From: Lutibacter sp. B1
GTDB taxonomy: Bacteria > Bacteroidota > Bacteroidia > Flavobacteriales > Flavobacteriaceae
Direction: 5' to 3'
Assembly: GCF_012524075.1 (NCBI RefSeq)
Contig: NZ_JAAZUI010000001.1
Coordinates: forward strand, 62,001 to 126,000
DNA: 64,000 bases
The number at the start of each line of letters is the position of its first letter. Position 1 is the stretch's first letter. Positions 57,438-64,000 of this stretch are shown piece by piece. The position numbers and the translations under genes are program-made. The notes under the pieces are model-generated. The model did not search any database. It was given only the letters and a program-made list of their open reading frames with translations, and had not been told where the DNA came from.

Positions 57438-58613
57438 TTGAATTTTGAAATTTTAAATAATGAAGTTCAAGAATTTATTAATTCTAATTTAAAATCGGAT
57501 ATTACAAAACTGATTCTAAAAGGAAGCCCTTTCCCTTCAATTAAAATTCAAGAAATTGCCGAACAAATATTAGCTAAAAATAAATGTAAAAAAAAATTGC
57601 CAACATGGTTTAATACTTCTAACATTTATTATCCTAATAAATTAAATATTGAACAAACTTCATCTGAAATCACGGCAAAATATAAATCTGATTTAATATC
57701 CGGCAACAATTTAATTGATATTACCGGCGGTTTTGGAGTAGATTCGTATTTTTTTTCACAAAAAGTTCAAAATATTACACATTGTGAAATAAATGACGAA
57801 TTATCAAAAATTGTAACTCACAATTACAAAAAACTAAATATTCACAACATTACAACGTTTAAAGGCGATGGAATTCAATTTTTAGAAAATAGTACAACCA
57901 AGTTTGATTGGGTATACGCCGATCCTTCTCGCAGAAATGATGAAAAAGGGAAAGTATTTTTATTAGAAGATTGCATACCTAATATTCCTGAAAATTTGAC
58001 TGCTTTATTTGATAAAACGAATAACATATTGCTCAAAATTTCTCCAATTTTAGATATAACAAGTGCTATAAATGAATTAGTTTATGTAAAGGAAATTCAT
58101 ATAATTGCTATAGATAACGATGTGAAGGAATTGTTGTTTTTATTAGAAAAAAACTATGCGGAACCTATAAAAATTGAAACCATAAACTTTACTAAAAATT
58201 GTACACAACAATTTGCCTTTTATAAAACCGAAAAACCAAGTGCAACTTACTCAACCCCTAAAAAATATTTATACGAGCCAAATACTGCTATATTAAAAGC
58301 CGGAGCGTTTAAACATATTTCTGAGAAATTAAAGATTGGTAAATTACATCAACATTCGCATTTATACACCTCAGAAAATTTAATTGATTTTCCCGGCAGA
58401 GGTTTTGAAATTATGCACCTAATACCCTACGACAAAAAAAGGTTAAAAAGATTAATTCCAAGTAAAAAGGCTAATATTACTACACGTAATTTTCCTGAAA
58501 GTGTATCTCAAATTAGAAAAAAAACAGGATTTAAAGACGGCGGAAACATCTACTTATTTTTTACAACTGATATTAACAATTCACATATTGTTTTAGTTTG
58601 TACTAAATTATAA
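57438..58613 (+). CDS. Class I SAM methyltransferase with THUMP-like C-terminal domain
   Basis: A 391-residue protein. The N-terminal helical part is followed by a Rossmann methyltransferase with LIDITGGFGVDSYFFS (SAM motif I, about 92-107), HCEINDELSK at beta-2 and a DPSRRNDEKGK block near 157-167, the NPPY-like catalytic position. The last ~90 residues (YLYEPNTAILKAGAF to the end) match the THUMP-like domain. Bacteroidota proteins of this architecture are putative RNA or other methyltransferases. Start is TTG at 57438, two bases after the DUF1697 stop. Confidence 0.85.
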   Translation: MNFEILNNEVQEFINSNLKSDITKLILKGSPFPSIKIQEIAEQILAKNKCKKKLPTWFNTSNIYYPNKLNIEQTSSEITAKYKSDLISGNNLIDITGGFGVDSYFFSQKVQNITHCEINDELSKIVTHNYKKLNIHNITTFKGDGIQFLENSTTKFDWVYADPSRRNDEKGKVFLLEDCIPNIPENLTALFDKTNNILLKISPILDITSAINELVYVKEIHIIAIDNDVKELLFLLEKNYAEPIKIETINFTKNCTQQFAFYKTEKPSATYSTPKKYLYEPNTAILKAGAFKHISEKLKIGKLHQHSHLYTSENLIDFPGRGFEIMHLIPYDKKRLKRLIPSKKANITTRNFPESVSQIRKKTGFKDGGNIYLFFTTDINNSHIVLVCTKL

Positions 58614-58679
58614 TATTTGGGAAAGAAAAAGGAATAAATAGCACGTTTTTATAAATAAAATACATATTACCTTAAATAA

Positions 58680-58710
58680 TTTGCATTTATAAATAAAAGT
58701 AGTATATTTG
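58680..58710 (+). promoter_or_regulatory. Perfect promoter with no gene directly behind it
   Basis: TTTG (58680-58683), 19 bases, TATATTTG (58703-58710). Both elements lie in copies of a 13-base direct repeat, TTTGCATTTATAA (58680-58692, 58707-58719). Initiation near 58717 would make an RNA without a visible protein for about 300 bases. Confidence 0.7.
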
Positions 58711-58716
58711 CATTTA

Positions 58717-58973
58717 TAAGAGCGTCCCTATAATTGCAAATTTTTACGGAGAGGATTTGTAGTTTATTGATTTTTTTTAATAAAAATTCCCGTTTTTATG
58801 AGTTTAAAAATCAAATTTTGCTTTTAAATATCTCCAAAATAGAAGTTTTATTAACTAAAATTAAGGTGTTTAAATTTTGTTTCAATCAACTGTAATGATT
58901 TGATTTTAAATAAGTTAACACCCTTTCATCTTCATTATTTTTAAAATTTAAAAAATAATGCAGGATTTTTTTT
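58717..58973 (+). ncRNA. Candidate small RNA or long structured leader
   Basis: Begins at the initiation point of the promoter at 58680-58710. Contains a large imperfect hairpin (base GGTGTT 58865-58870 / AACACC 58917-58922, tip TCAATCA 58882-58888 / TGATTTGA 58896-58903) and then CATTATTTTT/AAAAATAATG (58933-58942, 58951-58960) followed by a T-run at 58966-58973, which could terminate it. Family not recognised; 6S-Flavo-like RNA was considered but cannot be tested here. It could instead be the 5' leader of the 43-residue gene. Confidence 0.45.
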
Positions 58974-59002
58974 GTTTATACGTAAGATTTGTAGTAAATT
59001 CG
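58971..59002 (+). promoter_or_regulatory. Possible promoter of the 43-residue peptide gene
   Basis: TTTG (58971-58974), 20 bases, TAAATTCG (58995-59002, one base off TAnnTTTG); 33 bases before the ATG. Confidence 0.4.
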
Positions 59003-59035
59003 AGGTTCTTACTAATCATTTAATTCTTACTAAAA

Positions 59036-59167
59036 ATGAAAAAATTAAAATTAATTTTCGGGTTGCTTATGGTAACAGCTTTTGTTGCGGTTACTGTTTT
59101 AAGTTATACTTCTGCTGAAGATCAAGCTATCAGTAAAATAGGGATAATTTTACCACCAAACGGATAA
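59036..59167 (+). CDS. 43-residue exported small peptide
   Basis: An open frame from ATG 59036 for MKKLKLIFGLLMVTAFVAVT followed by VLSYTSAEDQ and a tail with ISKIGIILPPNG. A basic N-terminus plus hydrophobic core (about 6-22) form a signal sequence or a membrane anchor, leaving a mature peptide of about 18-20 residues ending in PPNG. It is free-standing, with a possible promoter upstream and a perfect terminator 43 bases downstream, which supports a real transcribed gene. Bacteroidota encode many small NVEALA-type exported peptides, but the NVEALA motif is missing here. No function recognised. Confidence 0.65.
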   Translation: MKKLKLIFGLLMVTAFVAVTVLSYTSAEDQAISKIGIILPPNG

Positions 59168-59209
59168 AATTTAATAGTTAAATATTTTATCAATCTTCAA
59201 AAGATATAT

Positions 59210-59233
59210 ACCACAATAAATATTTATTGTGGT
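59210..59233 (+). terminator. Terminator after the small peptide gene
   Basis: Perfect palindrome ACCACAATAAAT/ATTTATTGTGGT followed by Ts. Confidence 0.75.
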
Positions 59234-59301
59234 TTTTGTGTTTATTATTTTGTACCTAATTTTTAAAAAATTATATTTGATAATAATTTTTATTAATTTT
59301 T

Positions 59302-59778
59302 ATGAAAAATATAAGGAAATCCTCTTTGTGGATAGGTAGTTTTATTACACTAGCTATAATATTTATCCCATATCTATTATATATACATCAAAGAATATCT
59401 GCAGAAGCAACTAATATTGAAACTATTTTCGGGAATTTTGAAGGCGGAATATACATCAAAGTTCAAACATATGTTTATTTTTTATTCTCTAAATTGGTTC
59501 CCTTACTCCTTTTAGTTATTTGGTTTTTAACTAACAAACATTGGTGGGTACATGCTATCATTATTCCAATTTCTGTTTACTTATTTCAGTTGATATCCGT
59601 TATCAATGATAGTGTAAAATATGTTGATGAGATTGAATTTATATATTCTGTACCTTTAACAATAATTGTAATGGTTGTCCTGTATTTTATAAGAAGCAAA
59701 ATAGCAGTTTATATACAAGCGGTTGACTTAAAAAAAGAAATGGATGAAACAATGAACCACCCAAAACCTGAAGAATAG
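59302..59778 (+). CDS. Hypothetical four-helix membrane protein
   Basis: A 158-residue protein with four hydrophobic segments (about 8-27, 54-76, 84-103, 116-137), charged ends and a lysine/proline/glutamate tail (NHPKPEE). The first loop contains ISAEATNIETIFGNFEGG. No domain recognised. It stands alone, 68 bases after the peptide terminator, and converges with the YaiO gene. Its role is unknown. Confidence 0.75.
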   Translation: MKNIRKSSLWIGSFITLAIIFIPYLLYIHQRISAEATNIETIFGNFEGGIYIKVQTYVYFLFSKLVPLLLLVIWFLTNKHWWVHAIIIPISVYLFQLISVINDSVKYVDEIEFIYSVPLTIIVMVVLYFIRSKIAVYIQAVDLKKEMDETMNHPKPEE

Positions 59779-59824
59779 TTAGTTCATTTATTTAACAAGC
59801 ACAATTTATACTAAAAAAAAGTCA

Positions 59825-61090
59825 CTATCTAAATTTTAATTCCCACGATATACCAAAAGAATAAATCCAAAAGTAATTACCCGGATCAAAACTTATTTCT
59901 TGGTGTGTAATTCCAAGTTTTGTTCCCCAAGCATTCTTCTTGTTATTAGATGTAAAATAATATCCTAAATTCAATTTTTGAGATTGTAATTCAATTATAT
60001 TATCTTCATTCCCTTCAAAATCGAAATTATATATCTCCGGTGAAAAACCTATGCCTGCAGAAATTGTAAAATAGTTATCAGCATCACTTCTATATTTTCT
60101 GTAATTTAATGTACCTGATTTGCTTGTTCCTGAATCTCCCGGAGTAAAATACGGACGAAAAGACCAATAACTATTCCCAGTATACCATCCAATTGAACCT
60201 GTGTATATATTTGTAGTACTATTATATTTTAAAGACCTAAAACCTAATGATATTTCAAAGCTTTTTGGTAACGATTTATACAGTTCTGCTCCATACCTGA
60301 TATCCGGATATAAAAATGTATTAGCTAGTCCAAAATTTAAATACGCATAAAACCCTTTTGAAATTTTTGGATACATATCTACTTCAAACTGAACACCATT
60401 TTCTTCAAATCTTCTGCTAAAATTAATTTTCCCAATAATACTCCCATATTTTGTTTGTCTACTGTACTTTAAAGTATAGTACTGCATTGGATCAAATACT
60501 TTAGAATATAAATCAACTGTAGCCAATAACCCTACTGAATTATAACTTAGTTTTTGTTCTAAATTTTTCTTGTAGTCTAAAGCTTCTTTATTTAAAGGGT
60601 TTTTGTTTAATAAATATTGAACAGTTTTAAATGCATCTTCAGGATTGTTGGAATTTTCTTCAGCACTGGCTTTTAAATACATAATTTCATCATCATCAGG
60701 AAAAACATCTAATGCTTTATTTGCTGTTTCTAATGCCTTAAATGGTTCTTCAGCCCATAGCTCGTTTTTAATTAATCCAATCCATGCATCTTTCCTGTTT
60801 AAATCCTTTTTTAAAACATACTTATATTCAGTTTCAGCCTTATCATAACTTCCATCCCATGAGTAAGTACTAGCTAAAAAAACTCTGATATCGTGATAAT
60901 TAGGATATTTGGTCAAAATCAGCTGTAATGTATCTTGAGCTTGCTTTCTATTTTCATTAAAAGCCAACTCTCTTGCAACTTTAAAAGCCTCATCAGGATC
61001 TCCGTTAAAAATTTTCTGCTGTGAAAATCCACTAAAAACAGATAGAAATATAATAATAAATAGGATTTTACTAAAGGGTTTTGACATCAT
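59825..61090 (-). CDS. YaiO family outer-membrane beta-barrel protein with N-terminal TPRs
   Basis: A 421-residue exported protein (signal about 1-23, ending FSGFSQQ). Residues ~30-175 are TPR-like (EAFKVARELAFNENRKQAQD, SWDGSYDKAETEYKYVLKK); residues ~180-421 form beta strands alternating aromatic and polar residues and ending in an aromatic/arginine C-terminus WELKFR, the mark of an outer-membrane barrel; YaiO is the family with this architecture. Its start codon overlaps the stop of the sulfatase-TPR gene, so they are coupled. By analogy to PgaA/YaiO it may be the outer-membrane exit for a polysaccharide. Confidence 0.88.
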   Translation of the reverse strand: MMSKPFSKILFIIIFLSVFSGFSQQKIFNGDPDEAFKVARELAFNENRKQAQDTLQLILTKYPNYHDIRVFLASTYSWDGSYDKAETEYKYVLKKDLNRKDAWIGLIKNELWAEEPFKALETANKALDVFPDDDEIMYLKASAEENSNNPEDAFKTVQYLLNKNPLNKEALDYKKNLEQKLSYNSVGLLATVDLYSKVFDPMQYYTLKYSRQTKYGSIIGKINFSRRFEENGVQFEVDMYPKISKGFYAYLNFGLANTFLYPDIRYGAELYKSLPKSFEISLGFRSLKYNSTTNIYTGSIGWYTGNSYWSFRPYFTPGDSGTSKSGTLNYRKYRSDADNYFTISAGIGFSPEIYNFDFEGNEDNIIELQSQKLNLGYYFTSNNKKNAWGTKLGITHQEISFDPGNYFWIYSFGISWELKFR

Positions 61091-63510
61091 TATTCTAAAG
61101 ATTGGTTATGATTTAAGTATTCTATATTCTCAGGATAAATTTTTATAATACTATCCATAATTTTTTGAGCTTTCAAAGTATCGTTCATTCTTTCATATGC
61201 TTTAGCCAATTTATAACTAACTTCTGAATTTGTTACTTCATTCTCCGTTGCTTTTTTATAAATTTCTATTGATTTATTATCTTGATTAGACCACCAATAT
61301 AAATCAAATAAAGCCAAGTAAATCTCATCATAAGAAGGGTGTCTTTTTAAAGCGTTTAAAAATTCCAATTCTGCTTCATTATAATTTCCTTGCCAAGCAT
61401 TTATTCTTCCTTTTAAAAGTCTTACATCAGGATGATCTGACTGAATATTTAAAATATAATTACACAATAATAAGGCTTTATTGTATTCTTTATTAAAAGC
61501 CAATTCTCTTGCTACTAAAAAGGTTTGATCATTATTTAGTCCATCAGCTAAATTTTTAATAGTTAGAAGCTCATCTTTTGTAAATTCAACCTTCTTTTTA
61601 ATATAAATATTCATCAAATCAGGATATATTTTATCATTGAGAGTAATATACGCATTCAATTTTTTAAAAGCTTTTAAAGAATCCTTTAGTTCACTTAAAA
61701 CAATTGTGTCTTCGATTTTATAAGTATTAAAACTCTCATCAATTTTATACAATTCATCATCAGACAAAAGATACTCTTTGTATATATAATCATTTATCCC
61801 TCCTTTATATTTCATTAAAGGTATTTTCTTTAAATTTCTATATTTTACTGCTGTATCAAGACCTTTACCCATCCATGAAGTTTCTTCTAACTTATTGAAT
61901 TTGTAATTTTTCATTAAAAAAGAAAGTAAACTTGGTGCTACATCCCAATGTGATGATACTGATTTAAACTTTGAAGTTTTAGTTAACATTGGACTAAAAA
62001 TATATAAGGGGACATGAAATCGGCACAATTTATCCTTTTGTGGAACAGGTATCAACCTATGATCACCTGTTATTATAAAAATTGTATTTGTATATTCCGG
62101 CCTTTGGGAATATCTCTCCATAAAATTTTTAATTGAAGTATCGGTATATAATAAAGTAGCAAAAATATCTTTATAAGAAGTTATTTCATTATCTGAAATT
62201 TTTAATGAATGATTTGTTTGCACTAAACTATCAACTTTTTGTATAAAACTTTCTTTTTCGGGAAATTCAAATGGTTCATGATTAGAAAGTGTCATTATAA
62301 CATCAAACCTTGGCTGCTTTTTAGCATCAAATGTGGTTAATGTTTTTTCAAATATCTGCTCATCTGCATAACCCCATGAAAATCCATCAATATTCTTTTC
62401 GGTTTTAATAAAGTCTTTACCAAAATTACTTTCATCAATAATAATATCCGTTTGATTGTTTTCCAAAAATCTATTTTTATTATCAAATTCAGCTCTATCA
62501 CCCGTAATAAATGATGTTGTATAGTTATTTGCTTTTAAAACACTTAATAGTGAAATGTGAGAAGGAACTTTTTCCAGTTCTAAAAAACCTTTATCACCAT
62601 AAGGTAAGGAGCCTAGTATTGAAGGTAGCACACCAAATGTTCTCCCCGCATTGCTTACAAAATTTTCCCAATACAACGATTTACTCATTAACGAATCAAG
62701 ATACGGCGTAAACCCTCCATAAGAACCACTTCCAACAAATTCCGCTCCTAAACCTTCAACTATAATTATAATAATATTAGGTTTTTCATTGGCAATTTTA
62801 AAAAAAGGTGCTAAAACATCTTCCGTCTCATTAAATGGTTTCAGCAATGGGTAATCAGTTCTTTTAGAAAATAAATAAGAATTTAATTCGTTTTTTTCCT
62901 TTTTAAACTTATAAACATCATTTACTAAGTAGGCTATTTTATTACTATCTTGAGTATGATACGAATGTGAAGTTAATTTAAAAATTCCAAATCCAATAAA
63001 TAAAATAATCGCTGAAATTATACTTATATTTTTAGAAATAAATTTTTTTAAAAAATAAAATATACTAAATAACAACAAAGGAAAGATAATAAATGGTAAA
63101 AAATATGCTAAAGAAAATGCTTCTGAAGACTTTATTGTTGTGTAAATATCTTTGTTTGAATAACCTAATAAGTCTGCACCTAAATTAAGTAAAGTAGTTA
63201 AGCTATATTTTACAAGTGATACGTTAATTATAACAATTAGTGCAAATAAAAATTTAATTAAATATTTGCCTGCTTTTTTATTTATAACAGACACTAAACT
63301 ATATACAGGAAATAAAATTAGCCCAATTAACAAACCTGTAAAAAAATCGTTTACTAATCTGCTTACTATACTTATAAAATAGGTTGTTTGTTCATATTGA
63401 TCTTTAATCATGTAAAACTCAAACAAACTAGTAACCCAAAATACAATTATTAAAGATATTGTTAAATAAAAGCAAGTATATATATCTATAGCTTGGGATT
63501 TAAACTTCAT
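61090..63510 (-). CDS. LtaS/OpgB-like alkaline-phosphatase-superfamily protein with C-terminal TPRs
   Basis: An 806-residue inner-membrane protein. Five hydrophobic segments lie at about 14-36, 54-72, 84-105, 135-152 and 163-180, then a periplasmic sulfatase-fold domain (about 240-560): metal glutamate in IIIIVEGLGAEFVGSG, probable nucleophile threonine in NAGRTFGVLPSILG, ITGDHRLIP and SSHWDVAPSLLSFL with metal Asp/His. Phosphoglycerol and phosphoethanolamine transferases share this layout. The last ~170 residues are TPR units (LVARELAFNKEYNKALLLCNY, NAWQGNYNEAELEFLNALKR) closely like those of the next gene. It is probably a transferase that decorates the polysaccharide made by its neighbour. 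Confidence 0.87.
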   Translation of the reverse strand: MKFKSQAIDIYTCFYLTISLIIVFWVTSLFEFYMIKDQYEQTTYFISIVSRLVNDFFTGLLIGLILFPVYSLVSVINKKAGKYLIKFLFALIVIINVSLVKYSLTTLLNLGADLLGYSNKDIYTTIKSSEAFSLAYFLPFIIFPLLLFSIFYFLKKFISKNISIISAIILFIGFGIFKLTSHSYHTQDSNKIAYLVNDVYKFKKEKNELNSYLFSKRTDYPLLKPFNETEDVLAPFFKIANEKPNIIIIIVEGLGAEFVGSGSYGGFTPYLDSLMSKSLYWENFVSNAGRTFGVLPSILGSLPYGDKGFLELEKVPSHISLLSVLKANNYTTSFITGDRAEFDNKNRFLENNQTDIIIDESNFGKDFIKTEKNIDGFSWGYADEQIFEKTLTTFDAKKQPRFDVIMTLSNHEPFEFPEKESFIQKVDSLVQTNHSLKISDNEITSYKDIFATLLYTDTSIKNFMERYSQRPEYTNTIFIITGDHRLIPVPQKDKLCRFHVPLYIFSPMLTKTSKFKSVSSHWDVAPSLLSFLMKNYKFNKLEETSWMGKGLDTAVKYRNLKKIPLMKYKGGINDYIYKEYLLSDDELYKIDESFNTYKIEDTIVLSELKDSLKAFKKLNAYITLNDKIYPDLMNIYIKKKVEFTKDELLTIKNLADGLNNDQTFLVARELAFNKEYNKALLLCNYILNIQSDHPDVRLLKGRINAWQGNYNEAELEFLNALKRHPSYDEIYLALFDLYWWSNQDNKSIEIYKKATENEVTNSEVSYKLAKAYERMNDTLKAQKIMDSIIKIYPENIEYLNHNQSLE

Positions 63511-63534
63511 ATAATAAATTTATTAATCTGTTAA

Positions 63535-64000
63535 TTAAATACTTTCCGTTTTTACAAGTCCTTTTCGTTCCATTGCTCCCCATTTCTTTTTCTTATTAAA
63601 AAAATAATCAATATTTCCTTTTACCGCTGCATATAATATAAATCCATGAAAAACAATAGGTTCTAAAAAGCTCATCAATATTAATTTAAAACCTGTTCCC
63701 TTCTTCTTATATTGATGATATGTGAGTTCTTCTGAAAAAATAGCCGTAATAGTAAATAATACTGCAAACAAATACGCTAAAATAAAAAAGGCTAAGGTAT
63801 AATCCCATTTAACTTGATTGAGAGCAATTAAAATTCCGAAATAAATAAATCCAATTACTTCAAAAATTGGAGCAAATCTTTCAAAAATCAACCAATACGG
63901 ATAGCTTAATAAGCCTAAATTATGATACTTAGGATTAAAGGCTAGTTTTTTATGCTTTTTCAATGTTTCAATAGTTCCTCTAGTCCATCTATTACGCTGA
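63535..64000 (-). CDS. Processive family 2 glycosyltransferase, C-terminal part
   Basis: Partial at the right edge: the frame is open to base 64000. The visible end starts QRNRWTRGTIETLKKHKK, the QxxRW motif of processive membrane synthases (cellulose, PNAG, hyaluronan type), followed by an amphipathic interface and three hydrophobic segments (ERFAPIFEVIGFIYFGILIA, TLAFFILAYLFAVLFTITAI, LILMSFLEPIVFHGFILYAA) and a basic tail. It should polymerise a sugar from a nucleotide donor while moving the chain across the inner membrane. With the sulfatase-TPR and YaiO genes downstream (24-base gap, same strand) it forms a likely polysaccharide operon. The catalytic domain and its sugar specificity are outside the window. 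Confidence 0.85.
   Translation of the reverse strand, partial: QRNRWTRGTIETLKKHKKLAFNPKYHNLGLLSYPYWLIFERFAPIFEVIGFIYFGILIALNQVKWDYTLAFFILAYLFAVLFTITAIFSEELTYHQYKKKGTGFKLILMSFLEPIVFHGFILYAAVKGNIDYFFNKKKKWGAMERKGLVKTESI

Larger units (their letters stand above)
58614..59301. other. 688-base mostly noncoding region with promoter, hairpins and one small gene
   Basis: Apart from the 43-residue gene at 59036-59167 no convincing open frame is found. It contains a perfect promoter (58680-58710), two long hairpins (58863-58925, 58933-58960), a second possible promoter (58971-59002) and a terminator (59210-59233), listed separately. Confidence 0.7.

Overview
The window is a stretch of chromosome from a low-GC member of the Bacteroidota, almost certainly a Flavobacteriaceae-type bacterium. 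The evidence is the gliding-motility genes gldF and gldG, lineage-restricted families (DUF5606, head-GIN/DUF2807, DUF2911, YaiO barrels), a 949-residue CarB without the usual C-terminal regulatory domain, and promoters of the Bacteroidota type (TTTG, about 19 bases, TAnnTTTG) in front of several genes. No rRNA, tRNA, CRISPR array, prophage or intact insertion sequence was seen.

Layout. 1-4 kb: end of a polyprenyl-phosphate glycosyltransferase, a phosphohexomutase and an MsbA-like ABC exporter. 4-5 kb: a small AT-rich pocket with a 58-residue CPxSGxW protein and a 139-residue conserved unknown. 5-10 kb: CCA/poly(A)-polymerase-type nucleotidyltransferase, threonylcarbamoyl-AMP synthase, two envelope glycosyl/glycerophosphotransferases, dapD. 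10-16 kb: ruvX-def-DUF5606-mazG-DUF1801-SDR and lon. 16.5-19.4 kb: an ECF sigma factor, a membrane-anchored partner and two secreted repeat proteins in one overlapping operon. 19.4-28.2 kb: GlmU-like protein, HEPN protein, pyruvate:ferredoxin oxidoreductase, carB and rpmH. 28.4-32.4 kb: a dienoyl-CoA-reductase-like SDR followed by a GtrABC-like lipid-linked sugar cassette with a methyltransferase. 32.8-39 kb: pyrG, yidC, an unknown, purC, phoH. 39-49 kb: SAM hydrolase, ABM protein, gldF, gldG, DUF2911, a PIG-L/microprotein/Na+-symporter operon, dnaN. 49-53 kb: an AraC-TM-TPR regulator divergent from an ankyrin lipoprotein and an acyltransferase. 53.4-58.6 kb: AcpH-like protein, gamma-glutamyltransferase, AI-2E transporter, DUF1697, THUMP-like methyltransferase. 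58.6-59.3 kb: mostly noncoding, with a strong promoter, hairpins and a gene for a 43-residue exported peptide. 59.3-64 kb: a membrane protein, then YaiO barrel, sulfatase-fold/TPR protein and a QxxRW glycosyltransferase, which look like a polysaccharide synthesis and export system running off the right edge.

Most of the window is core metabolism and cell biology. The regions most worth attention are the YaiO/sulfatase-TPR/glycosyltransferase cluster at the right end, the noncoding block plus 43-residue peptide at 58.7-59.2 kb, the 34-residue membrane protein at 45.2 kb, the 58-residue CPxSGxW protein at 4.1 kb, the sigma-factor operon at 16.5 kb and the AraC-TPR system with its candidate operator at 51.5 kb.
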